Source: Biscogniauxia marginata (taxonomy: Eukaryota; Ascomycota; Sordariomycetes; Xylariales; Xylariaceae). Taken from it: a DNA stretch of 64,000 nucleotides. Of this stretch, positions 1 to 11,057 are shown piece after piece. Within the stretch, counting starts at the first letter, position 1; the number at the start of each line of letters is the position of its first letter. The position numbers and the translations under genes are program-made. The DNA lies in assembly GCA_022695795.1 (NCBI GenBank), contig MU404091.1, positions 186,001 to 250,000 on the forward strand, read 5' to 3'. The notes under the pieces were generated by a model. It searched no databases. It had not been told where the DNA came from and saw nothing but the letters and a program-made list of their open reading frames with translations.

Positions 1-531
1 GAAGTACGGTTGGATCTCGGGCGAGCAGGGGGCCGAGAACCCCAACCTCCAGTTCATGGTCTCGCAGGGCTCGAAGTGGAAGACCGAGTGGGCGCCGAAT
101 GTCTGGCACAACGTTGCTTTCGAGATTGTGAGTTCCTACCGCCTGGTTTATTTGATTTTTATAAGTCTTGGGAGTCATTAAGAAGGGGGGGGGGGGGGGT
201 GGTGAGGTGGAAATAGGTAATGATATATGGAGATAACGGGGGAAAAACCCGAAGGGGATCAGAAAAAGCTAACCAGAGCGGCGGATACGCTCGCTCTCTA
301 TAGGACTTCAGCAGCAACACCGTCGGCTTCTGGCACTCGGAAGGCGCTGACCCGCTGGAACGGGTTGTCGCGCCCGTGTCGGCGTCGACGTCGTCCAACG
401 GCGCCGACTGGCACCTCGGCGTGCTCGAGCTGCCGCGGTCCGGCTACAGCGACGGCACCGAGGACTTCTACTTCTCCGGCGTGTACATCGAGGACGGCGC
501 GGTGACCACCGAGATCGGTGGCCCAGGTTAG
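1..531 (+). CDS. Glycoside hydrolase family 131 glucanase, 3' part only
   Basis: The 5' end lies outside the window. The exons seen are <2-127 and 304-531, split by a 176-base intron (GTGAGT...CTATAG). The protein reads KYGWISGEQGAENPN..., then WAPNVWHNVAFEI, and after the intron DFSSNTVGFWHSEGADPLER, WHLGVLELPRSG and EDFYFSGVYIEDG. This order (VWHN, then D..SNTVGFW.S, then LGVLELPR, then EDFYFSGVYIE) is that of the C-terminal half of the concanavalin A-like GH131 catalytic domain. Family members are secreted fungal beta-glucanases acting on beta-1,3/1,6 and 1,4 glucans of plant or fungal walls. The frame ends at TAG 529-531 with no CBM1 module. A GTTAGT at 527 could act as a donor, but the next reading gives only a few residues before a stop. 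The intron holds a run of 15 G. Confidence 0.82.
185..199 (+). repeat. Poly-G tract (15 G) inside the GH131 intron
   Basis: An uninterrupted run of 15 guanines starts 58 bases after the donor of the GH131 intron. It lies on the sense strand, so it would be present in the pre-mRNA and could form a G-quadruplex. Confidence 0.9.
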
Positions 532-2973
532 TTTAACTTGACTTAGTTGCCCGCCGTTACGATATACTTCTAGCAAAAGGACTGATGTTCACGTTTTCTA
601 TAGCTTCGTAGGATGGATGGGACGACTCGGTTCGGGGGTGGGAAAAAGGGGGGGTAAGACCGAGGGCTGGGATAGGACCCGTGGCTGGGCCTTGAAAGGA
701 TGGGTCGGGAGATAGGTAGGAATAGTAGGGAGTATAGTTCTAGGTCATCTATCTCTGCAACATCCTGGGAACACCGAAGCGTATAGCTCAGATTCCCGTT
801 CACGATACCTTTTTATTACCAAAGCCAGCACCAATGGCTAGTTTACTTCCTATGTGCTGTATATAAGTGCCCGAGCCACGCCATTGTGAGACTGGTTAGA
901 CAAGAAGAACCTCATTGCTGCCGTAGAATGGCTGTTTATAGGTATGATTGCCGGCACCTTCGGCTTTCGATAATTATACTCCCCAGATTTATACTTTAAG
1001 GGTCTCAGGCGTATGGTCTTTCAGGGTGAGTCTCTTCCAGCCTTTTCTCTAGAATTGATGGCGGGTGACCTCCTGCAATTGATATGGTAACTCGGATAGC
1101 GGACAGTTAACAAGACATGGAAGTGAATTTGGGGTTGAATAGGCGTCATCAAGACTGGAGCGTTGCCCATTATAAAATCAAGAATATAATCGACTTTCGG
1201 GGGGCCGTCAATTGACATTTTATGTAAGACCAAACTCAAACTTAGCTTAACCTAGGTGGGCACTTTAGCTTAAGAGTACAGTAAGTTCAGAACATTATTA
1301 AAGTTCAACGGTCTAGGTTAGCTTAATCAGGTCATTCGGGGCCGTTGGGCAGATGCTGAAACAGCCTAGATTTCGTGCGAGTCGCGTTATGTTGGCAGTG
1401 GCGAGCGACATGAGATGCACATGAGATGCAGGTGAGCAGGAGGTTGCTAAGGAACAGTACCTACCTACTCTTTTAGCTTCCGGCGATGTAGCCAAGGTTC
1501 GGGGATTTACACGATGGCTGAATTCGATCGTGCATTATTTTCTTCTAGCGTAGAAGCCTGTTGCACAACATCCCTCTTCCTTTCCTTTTTTCCCTTTTCT
1601 TTCTTATTTACCTAGGTACACATCATTCTTATTGACAACATGGTGATACCAAAACAAATGTTCAGCATAGTGTAGGAATGCGAAGCCATTGTTTATTCTA
1701 TGTAGCATACGAGCATGTACAGACTAGTGTGCTTAGTGTAGACTTGATCCTCGGTCTTTGGAGAACCAGGAAACCTATTTTTAGGTGGGTGGAAGGGGAG
1801 GCACTGCCAGTCATCAGCAAGCCAAGTTCCAGGTCCAGCCAATCCCATCGAGCTGTGGCATGGAGCCTTGTGTGGTCTGGTGGGGCCACGCGGGACTTGA
1901 ATACGATCTGGATATCAAATACAATGCATTAGGTACACACGTAAATGTGGGCACATTCTACCACACAAGTTTTTAGCGGCACATGTAGTTTAGTTCGTTC
2001 TGGGTAGGCACTTCCATTACTTACATATAGTTTATTAACAAAAACTGCCATTAGCCCCGTTAAGTAAGCCACTTAAATGAAGAGACTTATAGACAATGAA
2101 TGATAGTTCTAGTTAGTTTAATGATAATACAAAGAAAAGAGAGAGAAAAAAACCCCAAAGGATTACTAGGTTAGATGGGAATATTAGTAGGATGGATTAA
2201 TCATGACTTATAAGTGTGGCTTTTATACCTAGGTCAGGTACTAACTACATTTTCTTCCTTCTAGCTAGACCAAGCCGGGCCCTGTTTTTCTTTTTTTCTA
2301 GGTCTTTCCCTTTCTAATTCTGTACCTAGCGACGGGGGAGGGCCCCAAAAAAACAAACAACAAAAGAGATCTTCCATCTCTGCAGGCATTAAAACTTGTA
2401 CCCGCCCAAACCCTTCTGGTAATGGTCCCATCCTGGTATAGTTCCGTTGCCAACGCTCGTGTTCGTCACACGTTCCGGTAGCACCCTTTTTCTTACCCTG
2501 TGAGCAGCCTCAATAACACTCTTCCCCTTCTTTTCCACTTGCTACCCTCATCTCTCGCTTTCCAATGAATTGATATCCACATCCATCGTCATCGTCGCTC
2601 GTGATAATACCTTCGCTTTAATACAACACTCGCTTTGCTTTTGAAACAGAACCGTCTATCTACACCTCAGCCGGTGGAATCCGAATCGTATCTTTATTAA
2701 TTGTGCGTCTGGGTTTTTTGGGGTGTTTTTTTTGTCTCTTGGCGTCCAACCATCGATCAGTACCGAAAAAGGGGGCCCTGCTCGCTGGCCAACGTACGGG
2801 CGTGAACATCAACAGGGAAACCCAAAACCCACACGCAATCCCCCTCTCCATCAAGCATAGAGTTTCATCGATAATCCGTCCAAAAGTCGTCGGTCTCTCG
2901 CTACTTCGGCCGACTCGACTGGCTACCTGACTATTTCCTCTCCCAATATTCTAATCAGCCCAGAGACACCAAG
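532..2973. other. Intergenic, no recognisable gene
   Basis: No coding frame here has support. The stretch is rich in TpA. It holds three ACCTAGGT palindromes (1250, 1610, 2227) and pyrimidine-rich tracts near 1571-1606 and 2518-2560. The last few hundred bases, CT-rich and then with several short ATG frames, are probably the promoter and leader of the gene starting at 2974. Confidence 0.6.
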
Positions 2974-3921
2974 ATGAGGAGTCAACTGTTCACTGTCGCC
3001 CTCGCTCTGGCACCACATGTATTGGCAACGGCATGGCCCGGATGGCTTCCAGATATAGACTCGCTTGTCGTACGGCAAGATGCAACAACCAGTACGTGCA
3101 CAATCACACAAGAAACTCTAATATCCTAGTGCTGTAACGTTGACACCCTTCCAGCCGCCGAGTCAACCGCACAGGAAACAGGTGCCACGAGCACACAAGA
3201 TGCAAGTAATACCGATGATGCGACGACGACGGCAGACGACACGGCGACGGCGACCGGTGGCAACGAGCCGGAAACGACGAATCTGAATACGGGCGGCAGA
3301 ACAACGGCGACAAACACGAGAAGTGGCAGCACCACTGGCACCGGCACCAAGGGCACCACCAAGACTACCCACAAGACTTTCAACGCTCAGGACGGCGCCG
3401 GCGGTGTTGCCATGATCACGCCCGCCACGACGGATGGTACGACGCTATACCGAATCGACAACACCGTACCGATCACCTGGGTCTGGAACTACACCTCTCT
3501 GCAGGCCAGCCCCAGTGCGATTGATGTCATGATATCGTGCTCTACCGTCAGCGCCACCTGGACCCTCACCCAGAACATGACCTTCGAGCCGACCGCCACC
3601 TTCACCTGGGACTCGAACAAGTTCCAGGAGAGCAATATCGCGAGCCCCCTCGTCGTGGAGCAGTACACACTATTGATTATCGATGCCGACTCGTCCGTGA
3701 GCGCCACTGCCGAGCCTGGATACCTAGCCCCCTTCGACGGCTTCCAGTTTGGCATGTACACGAGCAGGCCTTACGAGGACCTCGGCGAGTGGAAGTGCGC
3801 AACGTGCAATGCCGCGGCGGGCGACCTCGATCGTACGGCTCTCAAATTCGCTGTCACGATGAGCGTCATCACCGTACTCAGCTTTACGTGGTATGTGACA
3901 GGATTTGCTGCCTTGTTATAA
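2974..3921 (+). CDS. DUF7137-like cell-surface protein, signal peptide and C-terminal anchor
   Basis: Two exons, 2974-3091 and 3155-3921, give 294 aa; the intron is GTACGT...CTTCCAG. Residues 1-19 form a signal peptide (MRSQLFTVALALAPHVLATA). A Thr/Ser/Gly-rich, probably O-glycosylated linker follows to about residue 125. Next comes a conserved domain with GGVAMITPATTDG, an immunoglobulin-like stretch (PITWVWNYTSL) and YLAPFDGFQFGMYTSRPYED. CATC is a possible disulfide pair. A hydrophobic helix fills the last 25 residues, consistent with a membrane or GPI anchor facing outward. The layout matches the fungal DUF7137 family, which has no assigned function. The ATG is in frame with the signal peptide. 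The gene is convergent with the kinase gene downstream. Confidence 0.8.
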
Positions 3922-4651
3922 ACGAATGTTTGATTTAGCTGCCTCTGGATACGAGATGAGAGAGCAAGAGAGCAAGAGAGCAAACGAGAATCCGGAGAAA
4001 AATATGACAGGGTGAGGGAGTTGGAGAGGGTGTAGGAATTCACGATTTGGATAGACATCTTTTTATGGCTTGCACATAGCTCGGGCAGATTTACAGGCAT
4101 CATGGTGCGCATCGACACCGGTAATTTGGGAATCAAGGGTTTATCAATCATGTTAAAAGGGCGTACGTTATATATGTTTTGAATATCTCCAGTCGGTCCT
4201 TTTTTCTTGGTCTCGCCGAAGACCACAGCGAGAGAGGAGATAACTACTATTTTGGAGCGATGGTCAAAAAAAAACCTTTGTTGGTGGGAAAGCTCATATC
4301 AAGCCTACAACGTCGGAAAGGAAGAAATCTTCTTCGTACGGCATTGATTATACATAACAGGATTTAACGTCACTCAACATAGCTTTTAATAAGAAACCCC
4401 ACCTATACTCAGTGTCCAGTTCACCTCCTTTTTAGATGATTAGCTTCGAAATGTGAGATTAGAAGATGAAGGTTAGATAGATGTTATACGCTTTCCAATT
4501 TCACAACTAATCCTTTCCCTTGCATTACCCGCCCTTTTTTATTGTCTAGGTTTAGGTGTGTGATTTTATAGGTATATATCATCATCATCATCATTATTAT
4601 TATCATTCATCATCGGCCGTCTCGGATCGGATCGGATCGAATCGAAATCGT
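3922..4651. other. Intergenic between convergent 3' ends
   Basis: This holds 3' flanks of two convergent genes. It contains a direct repeat of agagcaag at about 3960-3984, ATC/ATT triplets at 4577-4610 and GGATC pentamers at 4623-4643. No gene is seen. Confidence 0.6.
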
Positions 4652-6181
4652 CTAGACCATCCGCAGCGAGAACCCGCCGCCCCTCTCCTCCTTCTCGCGG
4701 CCGGCGAATATGCCGCTGAAGTCGACGCTGCCGAGGTCCGCCGCGGCCTGCTGGCCCCTGCCCGGCGCGTTGGGCGTGTCGCGCCGCCGCCGGCGCTCCT
4801 GGCCCGCCTTGCTGGGGAACGTCGGGAACATGGCCTCGTGCTTGGGCTTGGGGTCCTGGCGGAAGTACTCGTGCTCGAGCATCTGGCGGGCCGTGGGGCG
4901 GGCCTCAGGGTTCAGGGAGAGCAGGCCGTCGAGCAGGGCGCAGCCGGCGGCGGTGAGGAGCGGGAAGCGGGCGCGGATGACGGAGCCCGCGGCGGCGGCG
5001 GCAGCGGAGGAGGAGGAGGAAGATTTCGGGGGGAGGCGTAAGGACCGCGCGTTGGGCAGGCGGCGGAACCCGGGCCAGGACTCGTCGGAGGGCACGCCGC
5101 AGAGCTCGAAGATGCGGGTCAGCTCGTCGACCTCGTTGCGGCCCTGCAGCAGGGGCTCGCGCGTCAGCAGCTCGCCGAAGACGCAGCCGACGCTCCACAT
5201 GTCGACGGCGGGGCCGTAGGCGTCGGCGCCGAGGAGCAGCTCGGGGGCGCGGTACCAGAGCGTGACGACGAGCTGGGTGAGCCTGGGCGGGGCCGGGTCG
5301 CCGACGTAGCGCGCCATGCCGAAGTCGGCGATCTTGAGGCGCCCGCGGTTGTTGAGCAGCAGGTTCGACGTCTTGAGGTCGCGGTGCAGCACCCATCGGT
5401 CGTGCAGGTAGGCGAGGCCGGCGGCGAGCTGGCGCAGCAGCGTCTTGACCTCGGACGCGAGGAAGGGCTCCGGCATGTCCTCGAGCACGCTCTTGAGGTC
5501 GTGCTCCAGGAACTCGAGGACCAGGAAGACGCTCTCGATCTTTCCCGACCAGCCATCGCCGCCGCCGCCGCCGCCGCCGACCACCACCTCCCGCAGCTCC
5601 ACGATGTTCCGGTGCGAGCAGTCCTTCAGGATCTGTATCTCCCGCAGCCCCGTCTCTGGTAATCCCGCGCGTCCTCCTCCTCCTCCGCCGCCGGCGCCGC
5701 CTTCGTCCATCTTGAGCCGCTTCAGCGCCACCACCCTCCCCGTCTTGAGCTCCTTGCCCCGCGCCACCCACCCGTACGCCCCCTCCTCGATGTCGTTCAG
5801 CTTGTCGTAGTTCTCGACGCTGCGCGCGGGGCCCCAGCCGCCGGCCTCGAAGCGCAGGAGCTTCGCCGCGCCCTTGCCGTCATCGTCTTCTCCTCCCGCC
5901 CCTCCCTCGCCGTTGTTGTCTCGCTCGGGCGTGATCCTCCGTCGCTTCGCGGGCGGTCTGCCGTTCGCTTCGGTCTCGGCGTCCTCCGCGTCTTGTTGCT
6001 GTGCTTGTTGCTGTTGTTTTTGCTGGGCTGCCGCGGCCTCGGCCTGTGCTTGCTTCTTCTCCTCTTCCGCTTTCCGTGCTTTCTCGGCCTTTAGGCGCTT
6101 CTTCTCTTCCTTCTCGCGCCTCCGCTGCGCGTCCTGTGCGGTGTCCTCTTCCGTGTCCGCCCAGCGCGACTTTCCGGCCAT
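4652..6181 (-). CDS. CDK11/PITSLRE-like cyclin-dependent protein kinase
   Basis: Single exon, 509 aa. Residues 1-115 are charged and Lys/Glu/Gln-rich (coiled coil, then NLS-like PPAKRRR). The kinase domain spans about 125-440. It shows a Gly loop (EEGAYGWV), catalytic K154 in VALKRLK, an alpha-C helix GLPETGLREIQIL that replaces the PITSLRE signature (E181 kept), HRDLK with D268, DFG at 286-288, and the activation segment VVTLWYRAPELLLG with phosphorylatable T307. Overall it resembles CDK11 (fission yeast Ppk23), a nuclear cyclin-dependent kinase acting in transcription and RNA processing. Two poly-Gly insertions (161-170 and 202-208) lengthen loops beside the alpha-C helix and before the hinge. 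A Ser/Ala run (386-397) interrupts the C-lobe. It is divergent from NDUFAF7, with 492 bases between. The exact CDK subfamily is an inference from motifs. Confidence 0.88.
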   Translation of the reverse strand: MAGKSRWADTEEDTAQDAQRRREKEEKKRLKAEKARKAEEEKKQAQAEAAAAQQKQQQQAQQQDAEDAETEANGRPPAKRRRITPERDNNGEGGAGGEDDDGKGAAKLLRFEAGGWGPARSVENYDKLNDIEEGAYGWVARGKELKTGRVVALKRLKMDEGGAGGGGGGGRAGLPETGLREIQILKDCSHRNIVELREVVVGGGGGGGDGWSGKIESVFLVLEFLEHDLKSVLEDMPEPFLASEVKTLLRQLAAGLAYLHDRWVLHRDLKTSNLLLNNRGRLKIADFGMARYVGDPAPPRLTQLVVTLWYRAPELLLGADAYGPAVDMWSVGCVFGELLTREPLLQGRNEVDELTRIFELCGVPSDESWPGFRRLPNARSLRLPPKSSSSSSAAAAAAGSVIRARFPLLTAAGCALLDGLLSLNPEARPTARQMLEHEYFRQDPKPKHEAMFPTFPSKAGQERRRRRDTPNAPGRGQQAAADLGSVDFSGIFAGREKEERGGGFSLRMV

Positions 6182-6673
6182 TTGCGAATTTTACTTGTGC
6201 TCTTCTTTGGTGGACTTTTATATAAAATTGTGTGTATATAGATCTGAGCTTGGTGTGTGAAGGAGTTGGCAGGTTCTAATGGGTTTTCGTGCTTTTCTTG
6301 GCGCACTCCCGAACTAGAATTTATGTAGAGGTGTTGCGGTTGGTGTCGGGTCGCGAGAGTGACCTATCGTTGTTGTTCTTAGGTAATCGGTATTGATGTT
6401 GCTGGGTGGAAATATGTAGGTTAGGCAGGTGTTACCCAAAGGTAAAACGAGCAAGTTAGCACATTGGGAAGTCACGAAAATCGGGAAATAATCGGGTCAA
6501 ATAACAACTCAATTACGTCGAATCTTCGAAGCTCTTTGCCTAATCGAGAGAGCTTCGAGCTTCAATTTCATCCACCCGCGCAGACGCCGTTTCGTTAGCG
6601 CCCAGTCCCTCCACGAGCCAATACAAATATGGGGACTTAAATCAATCCCGATTATAACTTACTGGACCAAACA
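6182..6673. promoter_or_regulatory. Shared upstream region of a divergent pair
   Basis: These 492 bases separate the start codons of the CDK11-like kinase (minus) and NDUFAF7 (plus), so they must hold both promoters. I see no clear TATA box or named operator. Confidence 0.5.
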
Positions 6674-8323
6674 ATGAGCTCAAACGTCTTACGGACGGCC
6701 CACGGTGGCCTCAGATGCATGAGCCGGCGACCCGTATCTCATGCGCCCAAACTCACTTATCAGAGCTCACGAAACTTATCAGCTACGCCTGTGAGAAGGG
6801 ACGAGGACCGAAAATGGTCAACGCCGCTGGCCAAGCAACTAACCGAGGCTATCAACGTATGTTTGCAACGTACATAAGCACTCCATGGGGAACCGCTTAC
6901 TCATTTCTGAATTATAGACTACTGGCCCGATACCCCTGGCCAGCTACATGCGCATGTGTCTCACTTCAGACACTGGCGGATACTACACGGGAGCTCTCGA
7001 GGCAGATCGCGACCAGTTTGGCCAGAAGGGGGATTTCATTACTTCCCCCGAGATATCCCAGGTCTTCGGCGAGCTGATCGGGATCTGGTTCGTCGCAGAA
7101 TGGATGTCCCAGGGGCGGCCGAAGCAGGGCGTTGAGCTCATCGAGGTCGGCCCCGGCAGAGGCACCCTAATGGATGATGTATTAAGGGTGAGTTACCATC
7201 CCCGTGTCCGCCCCTTTTAAATACGAGACTACTGACCAAACTGCCCGTCTAGACCGTCAGGAATTTTAAGGACATGGCATCCAGCATCGACGCCGTCTAC
7301 CTAGTCGAAGCCAGCAGAGAGCTCCGGAAGGCCCAGCAGGACCTCCTCTGCGGTAAAGACGCTATCATGCGCGAGTCCAAGGTGGGCTGGCACAGCACCT
7401 GCAAGTACTCGGACCTGCCCATCGTCTGGACAGACTCGATCAAGGCGATCCCCCAGTCCGCCAGCAATACGCCCTTCATCGTCGCGCACGAGTTCTTCGA
7501 CGCCCTGCCCATCCACGCCTTCCAGGTGGTCGACGTGCCGCCGAGCCAGCAGCCGACCACCACGAGCGGCAGCCCGCGCTCCGCCTCCACCACCACCACC
7601 ACCTCGACGCGCCAGTGGCGCGAGATGGTCGTCTCGCCCACGCCCGACGGCACCACGCACGCCGACCTCGGCACCCCGCCGGCCGAGCGCCACGACCCCG
7701 TGCCCGAGTTCCGCATGACGCTCAGCCCGACGCCGACGCGCCACGCGCTGTATCTCCCCGAGTCCTCGCCGCGCTACCGCGCCCTCAAGTCCGTCCCGGA
7801 CGCCCTCATCGAGGTGTGCCCCGACGCCTCCCTGTACGCGTCCGACTTCGCGTCGCGCATCGGCGGCTCCCCCTCGCGCCCCAAGCCGTCCCCCTCGGGC
7901 GCCGCCCTGATCCTGGACTACGGCCCCTCCGACGCCGTTCCCGTCAACTCGCTGCGCGGCATCCGCCGCCACCGCCGCGTGAGCCCGCTCTCGCGCCCCG
8001 GCCAGGTCGACCTCAGCGCCGACGTCGACTTCCTCGCCCTCGTCGAGGCCGCCGTCCGCGCCAGCGACGGCGTCGAGTGCCACGGCCCCGTCGACCAGGC
8101 CGCCTTCCTCGAGGCCATGGGCATCCGCCAGCGCGCCGAGGTGCTGTCCCGCAAGGTCGGCCCCTCCCGCGGGGAAAAGGGCGCCGAGATCGAGAGGGCG
8201 TGGCGCCGCCTCGTCGACCGCGGCCCCGGCGGCATGGGGAAGGTGTATAAGGCCCTGGCCATCTTACCCGAGAACGGCGGCAGGAGGAGGCCGGTCGGGT
8301 TCGGGGGAGATGTCGGTGCTTGA
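6674..8323 (+). CDS. NDUFAF7: NDUFAF7 / MidA family mitochondrial protein arginine methyltransferase
   Basis: Three exons, 6674-6856, 6918-7187 and 7253-8323, give 507 aa. The Arg/Ser-rich start (MSSNVLRTAHGGLRCMSRRP) is a likely mitochondrial presequence. Family hallmarks follow: PIPLASYMRMCLT, GDFITSPEISQVFGELIGIW, the SAM-binding loop ELIEVGPGRGTLMDDVLR, HEFFDALPIHAFQ, ILDYGP and VDQAAFLEAMGI. The human protein symmetrically dimethylates an Arg of the 49-kDa subunit (NDUFS2) during complex I assembly in the matrix, so this organism should have proton-pumping complex I. After the HAFQVVDV segment there is a Ser/Thr-rich insertion of about 25 residues (SQQPTTTSGSPRSAS...) not expected in the core fold. 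The first intron sits between the presequence and the enzyme domain. Confidence 0.93.
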
Positions 8324-9058
8324 TAGGTCAGGCTTTCCTCCTTCCCCTTTTCCAGGGGGAGGCTTCTTTTTTTTTTTTTTTTTCCTATGGTAGGAAAAAA
8401 AAAAGGGTTAGGGTTAGGATAAGAATTACGAAGTACGATGTTACAAATGTGTGTGTATTCAGCCAGGACTGGTCCTGTGTGTATGCACGTGTATAATGAA
8501 TATACTTGCGCGTTCTTTCTCATTAACATAAAGGGGGACTCCCAATTTCAAAAAAAAAACAAACAAATTAATTCATCGAGAAAGGCCGGTATAAAGGGAT
8601 AAAACCTCTCTCTCCCAAATCCGCAAATATTATTTGTCGCCCTCCTTCTATATATTTAAGCTTCACTAATAAGGTTTATTCTGGGTTTTGAGATGGCCAT
8701 ACAGCGTCAGACATTGCACCTGTTCTCCTTTTTTTTTTCCCACTTGGGACTTATCGCGGGACTTCGTACATCATCTTGCAGACCCTGAGTTGCGCCTTTA
8801 CCTCCTTTTCTTTTCCCCCTTTCCCTCCACCTTACTTCCCTTCTATCAAGAGAACGACGATTATATGCTAGCTTTAGCTTTTTCCCCTCTCTGCAGCCTC
8901 AGGTGATGAATGAACGTTGGACAGCGATATATCATCCCTCAATACCGCGTACCAGAGCACCTATATCGATAGTAGTACACTAATGAGAGCCCACAGCCGG
9001 TTTCCACGGCTGTCCCACTACCTTTGTTTCTATCCCCCTTTTCCTCCCCAGACTAAGC
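8324..9058. other. Intergenic between convergent 3' ends; T17 and telomere-like motif
   Basis: This region holds the 3' flanks of NDUFAF7 and PTM1. It has a run of 17 T at 8367-8383 and two tandem TTAGGG-type units at 8405-8418. No coding frame is supported. Confidence 0.6.
8405..8418 (+). repeat. Short interstitial telomere-like repeat
   Basis: The string GGGTTAGGGTTAGG carries two TTAGGG-like units, the telomere repeat of most filamentous ascomycetes. It is only about two units long, so chance is possible. Confidence 0.5.
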
Positions 9059-11057
9059 TTACTTCCTGCCTCTAACTAGGTTAGATGCCTCACCATCTCC
9101 CTCATCGTCGCTGAACTTGTCACCATCCTCACCGACGGCAAAAATCGTCTCTCCGTCAAAGGAGTCTCGTGGCGACTCGAGCTTAGTCGGTCCCCTATTT
9201 TGTTGGGGCTGTGATGCGGCTGACGTGGCATTTGTTGATGCCGAGCGTGCGTTTGTGACCTTCGCACCGACGTTTGCCTCCTCATCGTCGTCCGAGTCAT
9301 CCGGCGCTCCTACATCTGCGAACTCGAACCCGCCATCCTCGTCTTGAGCGATCTCGTCACTCATTGCGAACCGTCTGTTGTTTGCAGTTGGCCTCCATAC
9401 GTATGCGACCCAGGCCACGTCGGCGAAGTAGACCAAGTTAAGCCAGCCATCAAGCACAAACCACCGCGATTTCCAGTGGAAGGGCACATAGTCAGGGTCA
9501 GACGCCGAAGCGAATGTGAACGAGTTAAAAAAGAAGAAGCCGAAGATGACGATAATGCTGATCAGGATGCACCACCAGAGTTTTTTATACATAGCTTCTT
9601 TGGCAGTCTGTTTGCGCTCACGTAGATCCTTCAGCGTAAAGTTCAATGAGTTCAGCGTCCATACGTAAAAGGCAGTCAAAGTGCCCGCCAATGGGAGCAC
9701 AACGAGAAGAACGAAAGGACCTGGAAACGGTGTTAGCACGTGAGGCTCGGTGTCGGTTAATCCGCAGAATCTTACCAGCAGTATCTGGCGAGATAAGAAG
9801 ACTGGTGACGGCATAGACAAGCCCAAAAATAAAATGAGCGATCGCCAGCCATCTAACATAGACCATGGTCTTGCCTAGCGAGGGCTTGACGACGCCGTAT
9901 CCCATGCATACGATAAGCAGCAGGAAGAACGAGAAGGAGTTGCGAAAAGCATTCAGGACAGCTACTACAACTAGGAGAACCTTAGCACCAACATTGGAGC
10001 CGTTCCTATTTAGATAATCTACGCTGGTTAGCTAGTTGCCGCTGCTGATGAATCGGACATTGTGGATTGCCCTACCATAGAAGCCCCAAGTCATCAACAT
10101 CTCGACAACCAAGAAGATAAGGATCGCAGTGATGTAGTTCTGCACGGGTACTGAGTGAATGTTAGTCTAGCTCCGAGGACTAAGTATGGAGTTGCTTACG
10201 GATGTCATATCTGTGCTGGTAGTAAAGGAACCCCCAGAACCTAGCCAACATTAGCAAGGAGGACATACTGATGCGGAAGAATCAGCAAACATACACCACC
10301 ACGACCGCATAGAGTATTGTTATTCCGCCGTAGAACGGAAGTTTGGGGATTTGTGTAGCGGGAAGCTCGCCGTAGGCCTCCCGGAACTCGACTACCCCTA
10401 TGAACTCCTGATCATCGTCTGCCCACGCGGCAACGCAGTAATAGCCTGTCTTCTTGATAGGGTAGTTGATCGGTGCGGCGGATTTGAGGTGTACGGCTTG
10501 GGTTAGAATCAGGTTTCCTGATTTCTCAGTCGCATTAGGAGACAGGATCCATTCGCCAAGGTCCGACTTGTCGCAAAGGCCTTCGGCGACGTTCTTGGGG
10601 CGGCAGATCAGCTCTTTCTAGATGGTGTGTTAACCCCTATCATATCCTATACGAATATATAGCTCATACTTGGAGTGCATCAGCAGTCGGGTAGACGCCG
10701 ATCAGTTCTTCGTCTCTCCATTCGAATATTACCAAGCTAACAACCGGGTCATCGTCGCCTTCGATCGTCTTATTCGGGAACACGGTGAGGATAAACGGAT
10801 CAAGCGGACCGCCCCAAGAGGACTTGCTATACATGCCTAGCCGGAGAATGAGTAAGAGAGACACATGCCAGGAGCGCAGGACGTACCGGCGCATTTTTGT
10901 CGGTTTTCCTCGGTTTGGTCCTGTAGGGGAGAGAATTAGTCGGAGAAGAAGCTTGCTAGATATCAAAGCATTGGCGTACTATCTGGACTTCCAAGGCATG
11001 AACCGTCCATATGGACAGGAATAGCAATGCAACCGCATACAACCACCTTTTCACCAT
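9059..11057 (-). CDS. PTM1: PTM1-like GOST-family seven-TM Golgi/endosomal membrane protein
   Basis: Eight exons on the minus strand (11057-10980, 10920-10887, 10836-10670, 10617-10295, 10240-10200, 10150-10076, 10018-9776, 9720-9059) give 540 aa. Every junction keeps frame. A signal peptide (MVKRWLYAVALLFLSIWTVHA) leads into a luminal domain with cysteines (QKCAG, ELICRP, GLCDKSD, TGYYCVAAW). Seven membrane segments follow, with GFLYYQHRYDI, PVQNYITAILIFLVVEMLMT, GYGVVKPSLGKTM and FHWKSRWFVLDGWLN, the signatures of the PTM1/lung-7TM receptor family. The tail is acidic (PDDSDDDEEANVG...). Relatives work in the Golgi and endosomes in protein traffic; the exact ligand is unknown. Exons 2 (34 b) and 5 (41 b) are very short. 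The gene shares a 626-base upstream region with PPIL2. Confidence 0.9.

Noticed and set aside
527..573. Further intron and exon for the GH131 gene
   Set aside because: A GTTAGT donor and TTCTAG acceptor exist, but the next frame stops after about a dozen unrecognisable residues; the TAG at 529 is simpler.
4905..5771. 288-codon frame in another minus-strand frame
   Set aside because: Arg/Ala/Gly-rich shadow of the kinase gene.
7301..8083. 260-codon minus-strand frame
   Set aside because: Gly/Arg/Ala-rich antisense shadow of NDUFAF7 exon 3.
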